64,000 bases of DNA, taken from contig JALBYF010000002.1 in assembly GCA_023212725.1 (NCBI GenBank), forward strand, positions 542,071 to 606,070, read 5' to 3'. The position numbers were made by a program, and so were the translations under genes. Shown here one piece after another: positions 20,999-33,056 of the stretch. Source of the DNA: Tranzscheliella williamsii (lineage: Eukaryota; Basidiomycota; Ustilaginomycetes; Ustilaginales; Ustilaginaceae). Numbering within the stretch: position 1 is the first letter of the stretch; each line of letters opens with the position of its first letter. A model generated the notes under the pieces. The model was not told the DNA's origin. It worked only from the letters and a program-made list of their open reading frames with translations, and searched no databases.

Positions 20999-22651
20999 AT
21001 GGTCAAGATTGCGCATAGAGAGACCCAAGTGGCTGTAGAATTGGTAGCCATACTATGGGGACTGTTTCTTCTCCTTGGCGTGGGCGTTGCTTTGGCCGCG
21101 GTGGATGATTCGACGAACCTGCCGATGATGTTTGGCCGGCCCGCTATGCTCGAGGCGAAACCGACTGCGTACCATGCGTCCATGGACGGCTGGTATGACC
21201 ACTTTCTCAAAGTAGCTGTAAGCAGAAGCAGTCTGGTTTAATCGTCGAGGGTTAAGATGGCTTACCAGGTGTGTGCTGCGCGGAGGAAGCAGCTTCAACG
21301 CAAGGCTTGGCCGGTGGATGAGTATGCGGTGGCGGAAGACTTTCAGCCCATTTTCCGGCTGTTGTCGGGTGTGCATGCGGGCAAGGCGCCAAGTGCGGTG
21401 GGCGAGGACGAGTGGGCGGAGCCGTTCCTGGTGCGCGCCAACGAGGTGTACGATAGCGCCGAGCGGCTGGCGCAGGCGGGCCGCGCGCCGGCGGCAATGC
21501 GCGCCTACCTGCGCGCCGCCAACGTCTTCCGCCTGGCCTACTTCCCATGGTACCACGCGCTCACCAGCAGGTCACCCGCCAAGCGCTACGCCTGGCAGCA
21601 GGACAAGGCCTGCTTCCAAAAGGCCCTCGACCTCATGCCTCACCTCCGCTTTTCCCTTCACCACACCCCCCTCCCCGGCAGCGCACCCGCCAATTCGTCA
21701 GGTCCGATCCCCTTGCATCTGTTCCAGGCCAAGAACGCATCCCACCCCCAACCAGTGGTAGTCATCATCACCGGCCTTGACCACTACCACACCTTCCTGC
21801 TGGAACCCATCAACGCACTGACCAGCTACGGCTATGCGGTGCTGGCAACGCCAATGCCGGGCACCGCCGACTCGCCCATCACCGGCAAAGACCCTCACGC
21901 AGACAGCAAGTACTGGTCCGCAATTGTCGACTGGATCCAGGCACGGGCCGACTGGTTCCAGCCTGCGTGCATCAGTGTCTGGGGCGTTTCCACCGGATCC
22001 TACTATGCCATCAAGGCCTCGCGTCTGGAGAAAGACAGACTTAAGCGCGTCGTGAGCCAAGGAACCGCAAGCCACTACACCTTCACGCGAACGTAAGTAT
22101 GCGCACTCCGCCAGCCCGGCGAGGCGGCCCGCAACTGCTAACCGCTACCCACCTCTACCCGACGGCGCAGATGGCTCGAGGCGGCCGAGACGCTGTCGTA
22201 CCCCTTCAGCCTGCAGACCACTCTGGGACGCGCCTTTGGGTACTACAAGCCCGAAGGGTTCAAGCAAGCCGTTGAACAATACTCTCTCCTTCGGCAAGGT
22301 AAGCTCCGGTGATACGCTCGTATACAGCAGCAACCCTATTGAACGCCCTCATCGAACCGCGGATGCAACAGGCATTCTGGACCAAGACAGCGCACCGTTG
22401 CTCGCCGTCAATGGCGAGTTGGACACCACCTTCCCCATTGGTAAGCCTCAGCCTCACCGTCTGTGATGCTCTACAACGCGGGTACTCGTAACACTGACGC
22501 TTGCCGATGGGATGCCATAGACGACCAGCGAATCTTGGCCGAGCACGGGCCAGGAGCTCAACTGCGCTGGTTTGCAGGCACTGGTCACAATGGCGAGCCA
22601 TTTAGCGGGCCGTGGCTGTACGACTACTGGAAAAAGCACTCTGCTTGCTGA
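20999..22651 (+). CDS. Alpha/beta hydrolase of the FrsA/Ayg1 (DUF1100-like) family
   Basis: Five exons: 20999-21217, 21269-22092, 22171-22298, 22372-22440, 22521-22651. All donors are GTAAG, all acceptors AG, and the phases agree; 456 aa. The order of motifs follows Aspergillus Ayg1: GWYDHFLKVA near the start, EDFQPIF, a helical cap, VVVIITGLDHYHTF, PMPGTADSP, the nucleophile elbow WGVSTGSYYAIK (G-x-S-x-G), AVNGELDTTFP near the acidic residue, and FAGTGHNG with the catalytic His. Ayg1 shortens a heptaketide naphthopyrone in melanin synthesis, and related proteins hydrolyse polyketide or other C-C or ester bonds. No polyketide synthase is nearby, so the substrate is unknown. A hydrophobic segment at residues ~12-35 is included if translation starts at 20999 but absent if it starts at 21125. 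It converges on TIM10 (gap 77 bp). Confidence 0.8.
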
Positions 22652-22728
22652 GCTAGTGCCGCAGACGTCAGTCCTGTATGAATGCAGTGCAAGGTCGTGC
22701 GAATGATGAATTGCTTTGGTGGTGATGC

Positions 22729-23136
22729 CTATCCGAAGAAGGAGCCTCCGCCGCCTGCGGGTGCGCCACCCTGTGCAGACTGGCCCATGGACTGCATGAG
22801 TTCGCTGACCTTGCCGTTGACTGCGAAGAATTTCGAGACACATCTGGTGGGGCGCAGCGAGGGCACTGGCGGGGTCAGCGTACGTGTCGCAGCCGCGGTG
22901 TCGCCCGCGCGTACTCTGTGCGGTACTCACCGATCGATGCAGATGGACTCGCCCTTGTTTAAGTCCGGCTCGGCGTAGCGCGTGGAGATACACTTGGCAT
23001 GGCACGACGTAACCAGCCGGTTGAACACATCCGTCACCATGTCGAGCTCGGCCGTAGCAGCCTCGATCTGCGCGGAGCTGGCGCCGGCATTGTTAGCAGC
23101 GGGTGCAGAACCTCCTCCAAGACCGAAAAAGGACAT
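22729..23136 (-). CDS. TIM10: Mitochondrial import chaperone TIM10
   Basis: Two exons on the minus strand, 22931-23136 and 22729-22843, with an 87-bp intron (GTGAGT...CCAG) splitting an Arg codon just before the last conserved Cys; 106 aa. Twin CX3C motifs are complete: C45-x3-C49 (CHAKC) and C66-x3-C70 (CIDRC). Flanking sequence [14 protein letters not shown] and [12 protein letters not shown] matches yeast Tim10 closely, as does the MSFFGLGGG start. Tim10 forms a hexamer with Tim9 in the intermembrane space and escorts carrier and outer-membrane precursors. The Gly/Ala/Asn-rich N-terminal insert and Gly-rich tail make it slightly longer than yeast Tim10 (93 aa). Confidence 0.96.
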
Positions 23137-23528
23137 GGCTATTGAACGGGCGTGGCGGTGTAAGAGGTGATGGTGGACTCTCGTGTGGAATGCCTAAGAG
23201 CGATGCCTCCATCTTCTCAGACGTTGACCAACGAACAAAAATCTTGGCTTATGCATATGTGAAGCATTCCCGATGGTCTCATATCGGGGAATGCGGGTCA
23301 AACGGTGACCGATGCTCTAACATCACATACAAATGTCGCACGTGGTTTCGATCCTGGCCAAGTCGCCATGTCTTAACCTTGCGCATACTGGTTCCTTTGT
23401 GCCTGAAGGCATAGCATCGACCCAGGCACGCAAGAGGTATCAAGAACGACATGGTATTAGAAAATACAGAGCAGGGTAGTAATAATGCGTAGGTGCCGTT
23501 CTAGTCGAGCGCTAGGGCAGCACGGGCG
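23137..23528. other. Promoter region of TIM10 and 3' flank of the hexose transporter
   Basis: 392 bp, AT-richer than its neighbours, without a recognisable gene or repeat. Confidence 0.4.
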
Positions 23529-25145
23529 CTAGGCGACCTGAAGAGGGTTGGTCTTGTTCTTCTCCTGCTCTCCAGGCAGGGCGGAGGGAGAACTGATCCA
23601 CTCGCCGACTTCGGCAGCCTGACCACCTTCCTTCTCCTTGATCTGGTCGCGCGAGGTGTATCCTGCGGGGACCCACTTGGGCGAGTTCCAAGCCTTGCAG
23701 TCGGGGTCGTTGTACATGGCATCAACAGCCTCGAGAGTCAAGTCGGCAGTCTCGTAGACAAACAAGTAAGCAATGAGACAGTTGGCCAAATTGCAACCGG
23801 CAAAGATGAAGCCGTAAGAGAAGTGAATGCTGTCGGCGATCGGCGAACTGAAATACGAGATCAGGAAGTTGGCAATCCAGTTGCAAAGCGTTGCGATAGA
23901 AGCCTGCTTGGCACGTGTACGGTAGCTAAAGGTTTCGCCGACAAAGATCCAGATACCAGGAGCCCATGTGGTGGCATAGCCTAGGATAAAGAGGCAGGCG
24001 GAAACGATAAGAAGCTTGCCAACCGATTCGGAGATATCCGTGGGAAGCGGACCGCCAACCACACCAGCGATAGCAAAGACAAAGAGCCACGCGGACTGCC
24101 AGGCAGCACCGATGATCAACGGCCATCGTCGGCCGAAACGCTCCATGATATACAAGCCGAGGAAGGTGCAGCCAAAGTTGACGGCACCAAGGATAATCTG
24201 CGTGACGAAGGAATCACTGAGACCGACTGAGGCAAAGATGGCCGTGCCAAAGTAGAAAAAGTAGTTGGCGCCGGTGAATTGCTGACCAGCCTGCAGAGTC
24301 ATTCCGAGAAGGGTTCGATAGAGCGTCTTGTGTTTAGGCGTGAAGCAATCGAGCCAGCCTGCTTCGGGGAGATTTTCGTCTGCCTTGACCATGGCAATAA
24401 TGTCGCGGTACTCAGCTTCGACCCATGGGTTTCCATCGCCATACTTGGCACCGCGCACGGCGGCGCAGGACCTGTAAGCCTCTTCGTTCCTACCGCGGGC
24501 GGCAAGCCATCGTGGAGATTCAGGGCAGAAAAGAATGCCGACAAGAAGGATGGTGGAGAAGAAGATGCCAAGAGCAATGGGCACTCGCCATTCGCCCGAG
24601 TTGCCATAACCGCGGGTTCCGATGTTGGTGCAGTAGGCAAGCAAGATGCCCAAGGTAATGAAAAGCTGGTAGGTACCGACAAGAGCACCACGAACCTGTC
24701 GAGGGACGGTCTCGGACTGGTAGAGCGGAACCGCAGCGGAAAGAGCTCCGACACCGAGACCGGTCACGAGACGGCCGATAGCAAGCTGGTACCAGGCGTA
24801 GTAGCTTGTAACCTGGATGATTACACCAATGTCAAAGACTACGCACTCGACCACCATGGCCCATCGCCGTCCAAACCTATCGGCGAGAGGGGCACCGATG
24901 AGGACTCCAATGGCAGTGCCGACCGAGAGGAGGGACACAATAACACCCTCGAGCCATGGGTTCCAGTCTTTACCTCCTGCGGAATCAGGATTGTCGATCG
25001 TGGCGAAACGTGCACGGAAATCAATCATGGCAGTCAAGCCAGAAATTTGTCCAGTGTCCCAACCGAAGAGGAAGCCGCCCATGGAAGCGAGCATGGCAAT
25101 GACAAAAGTGAGGCTGCCAACCGGCGTGCCTCGAACATGAACCAT
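23529..25145 (-). CDS. Hexose transporter, MFS sugar porter family
   Basis: A 538-aa intronless protein with twelve predicted membrane helices. Sugar-porter signatures are all present: GFLFGWDTGQISG in TM1, RFGRR between TM2 and TM3, GRLVTGLGVGALSAAVPLYQSE (the R-x-G-x-G-x-G...P-Y-x-S-E motif), PESPRWL at the start of the central loop, QQFTGANYFFYF in TM7, and a second RFGRR. The C-terminus is a cytosolic tail of ~70 residues with Lys/Glu-rich sequence. The sequence resembles the Hxt1/high-affinity glucose transporters of smut fungi, which also act in host colonisation; orthology cannot be confirmed here. Uptake is driven by proton symport or facilitated diffusion at the plasma membrane. Confidence 0.92.
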   Translation of the reverse strand: MVHVRGTPVGSLTFVIAMLASMGGFLFGWDTGQISGLTAMIDFRARFATIDNPDSAGGKDWNPWLEGVIVSLLSVGTAIGVLIGAPLADRFGRRWAMVVECVVFDIGVIIQVTSYYAWYQLAIGRLVTGLGVGALSAAVPLYQSETVPRQVRGALVGTYQLFITLGILLAYCTNIGTRGYGNSGEWRVPIALGIFFSTILLVGILFCPESPRWLAARGRNEEAYRSCAAVRGAKYGDGNPWVEAEYRDIIAMVKADENLPEAGWLDCFTPKHKTLYRTLLGMTLQAGQQFTGANYFFYFGTAIFASVGLSDSFVTQIILGAVNFGCTFLGLYIMERFGRRWPLIIGAAWQSAWLFVFAIAGVVGGPLPTDISESVGKLLIVSACLFILGYATTWAPGIWIFVGETFSYRTRAKQASIATLCNWIANFLISYFSSPIADSIHFSYGFIFAGCNLANCLIAYLFVYETADLTLEAVDAMYNDPDCKAWNSPKWVPAGYTSRDQIKEKEGGQAAEVGEWISSPSALPGEQEKNKTNPLQVA

Positions 25146-28100
25146 CGTGGATAAAAGGCAGCACAGCCAGCCCAGGTATCAGTTCAGAAAGAGGTGAAGT
25201 TGAGGGGAAGAAGGACGAGGCGCTCCTTTGCACAAGTCCTGTGAGGGTACTGGTGGAAAGACGCTCTACGCAGACACAACGTCGGAGAGTAGAGGCGAAG
25301 CAGGGAGGACGGAATGCAGGATGTAGAGGCGCGGGCAGGCGGGCGTTGACAAACCGGGCCACTATTTATCAAGCCGGGAGGGGAGGAAGGATCGACCGCT
25401 CAGCCGAGGCGAAGGCGAGGGAAACAAGGCCGAAACGAAAAAGAAAGCGCAGACAACACGCCGTTCTGAGGGGAAATGGAGAGGGGAAAAGTTTGGGCTC
25501 CGCAAAATCGGCTGGACTGCGCTGTGCTGCTGATGCGGGCGTCGATGTGGGACAGAAGCTGGAGAACTTGGGGCTCACAAGAGCTGACCTGCTGCCGATT
25601 TGATTGGTTGCAAGGCCAAGACCGGCCAAATGGCAGGCCATATGGCCATCACGATAACTGGCATTACAGCCAGTATACTACTATACTGCACATACGAGAT
25701 CTAGAAAAAAGTGGGCCTATGTCCCATTGCGGACCGCCTGGGATGAGCCGAGGCAGCAGAACGGCTTAGCATCGAAAACCGACGCAAAGGAGCGACAGCC
25801 TCGCTGAAGGCCGCAGACCAACCACACAAACACATGCGTCCAGCCCTAGTTCAAAGTCGTAAGTGGTTTCTTTTTCTTTTTCTTGTTGTGGCTTTTTCGA
25901 GTTCATGACCGATGCCCACGGCCGTTGCAAAATCAATGCCGCTTCATGCAATGGTCCGCTGTGCTGCTGCTCTTCTCCTCGCTTCCATTGTGTTCCCTTC
26001 CATCGTGTTCCGTTGATGAAGACGTTGGCCGGTACTGGCGGTAACAAGCCCTGCTGACCGACTGGGAAGCAACTACGAGAGGGAGAAGGTCGCCAAGCCA
26101 GAGTCAAGGGGATCGTGACTGTGATCGCGATTCATGATGGCTTCATAACATGGTGCCCCACTGCTGCTTCGGGAGGTGCTTTCCGGGGGCTCCATCTGGT
26201 GACGTCTTTCTCCCCACCTTCACCCCGCAACATTGTCTGACACGGCCACGCTCGCCAGAAGCGCAAGTGACATGTGCGTGGTAATCATCCGCGTTCCTAA
26301 GTTACTCGGTGGAACTAGCTCCACGTCAGGTCATGCGACGGCGCACGGCGATGGGGCCTACGGCCGCCTCCTTCGCACCTACACTGACAGCGTACGGAGA
26401 GTGTCTTGTACATGAAGGCAGAACAAACATTTGTGAGTAATACACCTGCGTATGCTTGCAAACAGGTCACTTGACGCATCGGGGGCGTCGCAACGCATGC
26501 TCTGCCGGACGTGGCCTTATGTGATTACTTTTTACGGAGAATTTTCGCCGCGGAATGCATTTGACATCATTGCACAGCACAATTCGAATCGTCAAGCCTG
26601 CTTTCCGCCTGCACCGTTATTGGCCATTTTATTGGGTAGATCTCTTCGATCAACGTCCTACACTTGCTGAACCTTCCAGTTTTATATAGCTGGCACACGG
26701 CAATGGCAGCCACACACTGTCGGTAAGGTTCTCCGCTAGGAGTTAGCAAACGTGCGAAGTTGGCGCTTACCTGGGCGTCCACTGTGAAATCTCTCCGAGC
26801 CGGTCATGCGCGCATCGGCGTGCGTCGGACTTGGGAAAATGGCCCTATGACATTGAGCCAATCAAAGATGCAAGAAGTAAGCGTAGGAGCGGATTCTGCC
26901 GGTTGAGATGACGTCGGAGCTGGCCAGGCCCGCGCGGCCACCATAATTCGGCTTTAGCTTCCGTCCGCGCTGACCCTGGCCATGGTACGTGGAAGAAGCC
27001 TCTGTGCGGGTTGCAGGTCCCGGACCGCGTGGTCCTGTCTCTAGCGATCGGAGCATAGCACTAACGTGTAAGCAGCGAAGTCCGACGAACATCGAAGTTG
27101 TTCCTTGATGATAGACTGGTGCCGACCGCGTGAGCAAATTACCGACCTCGGCAGGTCGCGGCCGGTTCAAAGACTCACACTGTGACTCAGTTCGCTGCAT
27201 GGTCTCCGCCAACTCCCTCGGATTTCCCTGCTGTGCATGCGTCGCCTTGCAGCAGTCCGCCTTGCTATACTTTGGTTGTGCCGAGCATTCTCCGATTCTA
27301 CACATAGGTGACGAGGGACGGAAGCAAAGCAAAAAGCTCGGTCGGCAACAGAAAGCCGGCTCTTCTTCCGGCTCTTGTTAGTCCTAGCGACGTCGGCTCC
27401 GTGTTAAGCTACATATGCGCCCAGTCACAGTGTGAGTTGTCTCTGCCGCCAATATATTATTGCTGTTAGGCCGTCGTCGCGCTTGAAACATGCGAGCTTG
27501 CCCGAACAGGTCAGACGGAGACGCAGCGAGTGATGTGAATGAGCAGTATCGTCCAGTCCTTGCCTCGACTGCTCTGCAGGAATGATGCGGCCCTGGCTTG
27601 CAAGGCAAAGAGCAGTTCTAGCAGATCCGATCTTACAGATTTCAAGGCAGCAGCGGGAAAGGTGGAAGGTGGTGACGATGACTTCGCAGCTTCTCAGACC
27701 TCGCCATCGTTCTGACACAAATGCAAGGCCTAAGCTTGATAGAGGTGTTGAGCTCCCCTCTGCAAGAATATTGAAGGGTAGCGGTGTGGCGAGTGTCCAT
27801 GTAAACTGTGGGGTGAAATCCAACTCCGTCCAAGGAACGGCGATTGGTTGCAAAGCCAGCTTATTTGTTAGCGCAAGTGCGTACGTCAAGCATACTGTAC
27901 AGCTTGTACTAGCCTTCACTACGAAACAGCGAAGCGTTTAGCTTGGAGAACGGTAAGATAGCTAGCGACATTCCCTCCAAACCAATACCAAATCGAGGCA
28001 CGCTCTTGTTCGTCATTCCTCCCTTTGGATTCAGAATCTGTGTCGTATATTATCGTTACTGGAATGAACTGACCTACTACGTTATAGACTGATCAACAAA

Positions 28101-29276
28101 AGTATTAGTCGTGAACGCAGTTAATTCGACCTCCACGTACTACGGTACTAATTCGATGGCTGGCTGTAGCTTTGACATTCCATCATGAGTACAGAGAAGC
28201 CTAAAGCTGAGCTCGCAAGCATTCACATTGGTCAACGGTGCCTGTCTGTCTCTTCTCCGCTTCGACTTTTCTGGCTGTCGATCTTTTGGCCCTCAGCACG
28301 CAGCACGCAGAACGCAGGGCACACTACACAAGCAGCGCAGCCTACAATTTCACTGCTAATACCACATCTCATCGCACCACACACATACCATCACTTCGCG
28401 CATAACTTCATACTATACCTTCCTCTTTTTTCTCTCGCCTGTACCATCTTTTACCCAGGCCAACCCCGCTTGCTTGTCCGCTCGGTTGTTTGCGAATGGC
28501 CGCTGTCTAAACTCTTATCGTTCGATCTAGCCGAACGTTGCTGCGTTGTTTCAGCAATCAAGCTACCGTCCGTGGTGCACCGGGCCGACCTTTATACTCT
28601 CGAGCTTGACAGCGATTGTCGCACCGTCTCAAGCCGGCAAGTCTATCTAGCCAGAGTTACGGTTAGGCGTCTAGTTTGCTCATTACCCTGCCGCACCGCT
28701 TCAGCGCGGAGGTGAAGGTGAGAGGGCAGCACTCCATTCTGGCCTTATTGGTGGTATCTCAGCATACAATCACCCGGCCTTATTCAAACGAAACCGCAGC
28801 GCCTCCAGCACCTTGTCCAAAAGTTCTGCCGAGTTGATCCAGCTTGCGCAGCTGACGGCTCTCTGACTCTTGCGCTTACGCACTCTCTCAGTCTCGTCCC
28901 ATCCGGTGGAGATCGGCAATCTCGCTTTCATTGCAGTTGCGCCGCGCCCATCACACTGTCCATCGGACGGATCCTCGACTCGATCAGGCTTACGGCTCTG
29001 GGCCGCTAGGCGCGTCTACCCTCCTCTTCAATTGTTTCTCTCCAATCCTTGGCAACACGCTCTGCTTGCTTTCTTCCACCTACACGGATTGTCCGGATCA
29101 GACTACGACGAGTCACTCCTGCCCTATCCAGGACCTCTTCAGCAGCCCCCTCCGCAGTCATCTGCCCCCACCATCAGGCGGACCAATTCATGGCTCTTTG
29201 GATAGCCTTATTTTACGACCGCCAACGGTAGTGGCTGCAGCTGAGCTGGGGTTGCGAACGTCTCTGAGCGAGCTGG
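25146..29276. other. Long gene-free stretch upstream of the C2H2 factor
   Basis: 4.1 kb, the largest gap in the window. Small open frames occur on both strands (for example 26862-27332 minus, 27425-27919 minus, 28185-28715 plus), but none shows low-ambiguity motifs, and their composition looks random. I searched by eye for tRNA B-boxes and found none complete. From about 28190 to 29270 the plus strand is C/T-rich with several short upstream ATGs, consistent with a long 5' leader of the C2H2 gene. The left part must contain the promoter of the hexose transporter. Confidence 0.5.
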
Positions 29277-32200
29277 ATGCAGCAGTATCAAGGCCTGCAG
29301 CGTATCGGCGCCCATCAGTCTATCAGCACCGATACGCCAGCTTCCAGCTACCCAAACATGGATGGCCCTTCAGTCCAACCCAGCAACTTTATCTATCACG
29401 ACTCTCGTCCTTCCCATACGCCTTCTAACGGTTCCATCTCTACTCCCTTTCTCCCCTTTCGCAATGAGAGCCCATATCCGCAGGAGTACGCTAAAGCCGA
29501 CCCACATGCCGCAATCCCGTTTGCGTCCGGCGCCAGTCTCCCTTTACCTGGCCAAAACACATCTCTGCCCGATCGCAACCCTGCCCTTATCAACGGACGC
29601 TTGTACACCGTCCCGTCAGAAGAGGTGGAAGCAAATCGTGTAGCCTATGATCGCCCGATACCAGCTTCCCAACCGAGTTACTACCGCTCGGCGGGCTTTG
29701 CCTCGTACCCATCGGCTACCGGCCCCCATCAGTCATCCGAGGCTTCCATGCACGAACGAAACACAGCAGAGCATTTCACACGTTTTGACAACGATGCCCG
29801 CGCTCGTACCGGCATGACAGTAGATATCGCTCCTGACGCTGGCCACGCCCGCCGAGCACCCGATGATAGCGAGCTAGTCACTCAGCAATCCTTACGGACG
29901 AAACGTGCCAGAAAAGCCTCATTAGAGGAAAGCACCACGCATCCCGTCAAACCGGCCACTCGCCAAGATTCTACCGAGGATCAGTCCGAGAATCTGCACA
30001 CTGATGCCAGCGGTAACGTGACTATGTTTCAGTGCCGAGGTTTTGGTGACTGCAGGATGGTCTTCACTCGTAGCGAGCATCTGGCGCGGCATGTTCGGAA
30101 GCATACCGGGGAGAGACCTTTCCGATGTCACTGCGGCAAGGCCTTCTCCCGTCTCGACAATCTCCGGCAACATGCGCAAACTGTGCATGCCGATATGCCG
30201 GAGCGCAATGAACTGATGATGCAAGAGCTGTCCTCACTCCATGCCTCCCTCGCCCAATCTGCCGCACAGGCTCAGCATGCTCACGCCCAAGTCTTGGGCA
30301 AAAGTAGTTCTCCCGGTAGCTTGATAGCCTCTCATAATCAGACTGGTAGAAGAGGCAAAGGAGGAGGCAAAACCAGCGCTGCCAGCAGGGCTGCACGCAA
30401 CTCAGCAGGGAACACAGCTGTCTCGCCTTCTCCCTCGGCGCGGCAGACACCTGCAGCGGCGCAACGCGATCAAAAAGTACACACTGCCATTGGCAGCGAT
30501 CATGCAACGCCATACGACAGTGTAGTGACCTCGTCCGACTCCGAAAGAGCGTTTATGACAAACCATCACGCCCCTGCCGCTGATTGGTCCGGTCACCCTT
30601 CGCATTTTCCTCAAGCCGCCGTCGATAATCCAACTGCTATCCATCATGCCGGATACAGCTCCGAAGTCACTGCTCACAACCTTGCTTCCTACGATGACCA
30701 TTTCAGTAAATCGAACGGCTATGCCGTTGGTAGCTTCGACCGGCAGCCGAGTTTGAGCGGGCAGCCACCCCACTACAGTCTGGCTTCCCAAAATATCCAT
30801 TTTCCAGGCAATGCCTCTGCATCCGTCTTAGGCGACGGGTCCGAATACCCTCGCTCTGCAATGGCCATGCCAGGTCACGAGACATCGCTGCTTCCGGCTT
30901 CACGGCAGCCTGAGGAAGTATATGATGAGTATCCCAGAGGACCCGGAGAGTATGCCCATAGGCGGTCTTTGGGCATGTCGGATGCGTATGCTTCTGCGAG
31001 TGATCCGTGGCAACAATCAGCTGCACCGCTGGAGACAACCTTGGCCGGAAGCCACTTTGCAGGCCCCAGTCTGCAGACCCCGGACACTGGTAGTTATGCG
31101 CCTTCGTTCTCAAACCCTTTCTGGAGGCGACCGAGCCTCACATCCCACATGGCTACCGAGGACGGCTTCGCTCATTTCTCAGAACCCTATACCGATGTTG
31201 ATGCACGGGAGCATGAGCCTAGGTCTAACTATGAGTCTACGCTCTCTGCCCATCTGCATATGCGGGCTCCAACCCTGACAACCCGGAACCGAGCGCACAG
31301 CCCTCCGCCTTCACGAGGAAGCATCCGTTTATCATTCGATGCAGGTAACACCCCACTGCTACCACTGCCAGGCAGCTCGCATGGACGCCGGCCGGGAAGC
31401 TCGCACAGCACGCGTCCGATGACTCCTCACGATCGACCTGTGCTGCCTCCATTATCTTCGCTGACGCCCAGCGCCAGCCGCCCCGGAACAGCGGCCATGC
31501 CCGGAAGTCGACCCGGTTCGGTGGCCGGTCCCGCATCCGTCTTGTCAGCACAGCGGCTACCCAGCCTCGATCAGCATCTGATGGCCACATCGGCTGAACT
31601 GGACAAAGACGATGAATTGAAGATGGACAGCAGCTTGCGGCCCTACACGAGCCCAGCGGGAGGTATTAATGGAACGGGCGACAGCTCACAGGGCCTGAAA
31701 CCATTCCTGCCTCCTTCTTCACTACGAAGATCGTCCCGACCCTCGCTTAGTGGCGTCAGCTCTCGAGGTGATGGGCGCTTGCTCTCCTCCTCTGGAATGC
31801 AGGAGCGGCAGCCATCTGCATCAAGTCTACATGCACCGGACCATCGTCCCTTGACTTCAGGTGCCTCGTTGGGGCTCAAATCTCGACCCTCACAAAGCGG
31901 TAGCGCTGGTCTTCCACCTTTGTCATCGGCGTTGGCCAGGATCGATGAACGCAGAGATTCTCGTACCTTACCAGGTAGCGAAGAGTCGATTGCTGGTCAC
32001 AATGCTGTACGCAATGGCGACACCTTCCACCCCGAAACTACCTCAACTGGTAGCGTGGGTGAGTTGCAGGTACAAACGCGGATAGGCCCGGACGGCTCTG
32101 GACTCAGAACAAGCCCGACAAGCAACGCATCGCCGTTTATGTTTCAGCCTCCGCCCCTGCCGCGCGAAGGGAGCGCTCGCGATTCTGCTACATCAACGCC

Positions 32201-32765
32201 GCGCGCTGCAGAGCGTCCTGGCAGTGTAGCTGGGCTGGATTGGCGAAGGCCAAGCTCAAGCACAACTGCACCCGACGCCCATATCATCTCCAGACGGCTC
32301 AATTCGAGCGGTGGGTCAGCGTTGCCCTTCGGTATACGCGATGATGCAGCCGCGAGGCCGGGCTCCCGTGGCGACGCTAGAATTTCGAAAGGGCCTACAC
32401 TGCCCCCGCTGAAGAGCTGGCACGGAGAGGCAGGGCGACCCAGAACAGCATCACGGCCCCGGTCCAGCCTGCGCGGGTTGGTCGGCACGGAGCAAGAGTC
32501 TGCGAGCTGGTCGCGCCCACTCACTTCCGGGGACGCTCCACCGCCCAAGTTCGGTGAGCGCGATCAAAATCAGGACTCGCCCAGAGACGCTTTCCGAAGC
32601 GACGACGAAGACGACCGGTCCGATCGCCGACACTCGCTGAACCACCGCCAGCAGGCCTTGCGGGCTGACTTGCTGCAACGCCCTTCCACGTCCGCCGGCG
32701 CTGGATCGACGCGCTTTGAGCCAAATACTCAGACCCGTCGAGGTTCTGTCAGCCCAACGAGCTGA
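29277..32765 (+). CDS. C2H2 zinc-finger transcription factor with long disordered tail
   Basis: A 1162-aa intronless protein. Two adjacent C2H2 fingers are visible: C253-x5-C259-x12-H272-x3-H276 and C284-x1-C286-x12-H299-x4-H304, linked by the canonical TGERPF. Recognition-helix residues read TRSEHLARH and SRLDNLRQH. The first resembles GGGG/CCCC-binding (stress-element) fingers of the Msn2/Usv1/Rsv type; the DNA target is thus inferred. The rest is Ser/Pro/Arg/Gly-rich and apparently disordered, with many short SRPGS/RPGS repeats at residues ~700-760. An in-frame TGA at 29265 precedes ATG 29277. A second ATG at 29358 is possible. The long C/T-rich leader with upstream ATGs suggests translational control. 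No specific orthologue is recognised. Confidence 0.85.
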   Translation: MQQYQGLQRIGAHQSISTDTPASSYPNMDGPSVQPSNFIYHDSRPSHTPSNGSISTPFLPFRNESPYPQEYAKADPHAAIPFASGASLPLPGQNTSLPDRNPALINGRLYTVPSEEVEANRVAYDRPIPASQPSYYRSAGFASYPSATGPHQSSEASMHERNTAEHFTRFDNDARARTGMTVDIAPDAGHARRAPDDSELVTQQSLRTKRARKASLEESTTHPVKPATRQDSTEDQSENLHTDASGNVTMFQCRGFGDCRMVFTRSEHLARHVRKHTGERPFRCHCGKAFSRLDNLRQHAQTVHADMPERNELMMQELSSLHASLAQSAAQAQHAHAQVLGKSSSPGSLIASHNQTGRRGKGGGKTSAASRAARNSAGNTAVSPSPSARQTPAAAQRDQKVHTAIGSDHATPYDSVVTSSDSERAFMTNHHAPAADWSGHPSHFPQAAVDNPTAIHHAGYSSEVTAHNLASYDDHFSKSNGYAVGSFDRQPSLSGQPPHYSLASQNIHFPGNASASVLGDGSEYPRSAMAMPGHETSLLPASRQPEEVYDEYPRGPGEYAHRRSLGMSDAYASASDPWQQSAAPLETTLAGSHFAGPSLQTPDTGSYAPSFSNPFWRRPSLTSHMATEDGFAHFSEPYTDVDAREHEPRSNYESTLSAHLHMRAPTLTTRNRAHSPPPSRGSIRLSFDAGNTPLLPLPGSSHGRRPGSSHSTRPMTPHDRPVLPPLSSLTPSASRPGTAAMPGSRPGSVAGPASVLSAQRLPSLDQHLMATSAELDKDDELKMDSSLRPYTSPAGGINGTGDSSQGLKPFLPPSSLRRSSRPSLSGVSSRGDGRLLSSSGMQERQPSASSLHAPDHRPLTSGASLGLKSRPSQSGSAGLPPLSSALARIDERRDSRTLPGSEESIAGHNAVRNGDTFHPETTSTGSVGELQVQTRIGPDGSGLRTSPTSNASPFMFQPPPLPREGSARDSATSTPRAAERPGSVAGLDWRRPSSSTTAPDAHIISRRLNSSGGSALPFGIRDDAAARPGSRGDARISKGPTLPPLKSWHGEAGRPRTASRPRSSLRGLVGTEQESASWSRPLTSGDAPPPKFGERDQNQDSPRDAFRSDDEDDRSDRRHSLNHRQQALRADLLQRPSTSAGAGSTRFEPNTQTRRGSVSPTS

Positions 32766-33056
32766 ACGGCGTAGGAAACAGCCGCAGAGCTGTCATCGGT
32801 TACTGCATAATGATATAACTTGCGCTTCGCTGGGTCCCGCTCACAAGCCACTGTTTGGATAAGCCGCATGGGCAAGACCCCTGATCTTCCAAAGGGAACT
32901 GCTGCCTCCCTGTAGCAATGAAGAGGTCCAAGACCGATACTTGCTACCCTAAAATAATGTTTGATTTAGCTCTCAATCAAAAGATCAACGAATACATAGC
33001 GGCTGAGCAGCTCGACGTCACGGTGGGGGCACGTCCGTAATCTGTGTTGCTGACAG

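Noticed and set aside
20803..21210. 135-codon minus-strand frame opposite the hydrolase first exon
   Set aside because: No motif or leader; the plus strand carries the Ayg1-like N-terminus with consistent splicing.
27160..27175. Possible tRNA B-box (GGTTCAAAGAC)
   Set aside because: The trailing CC of the B-box is missing, and no A-box or acceptor stem could be paired around it.
28185..28715. 176-codon plus-strand frame upstream of the C2H2 gene
   Set aside because: Composition reflects the C/T-rich leader; no domain, leader or conserved segment seen.
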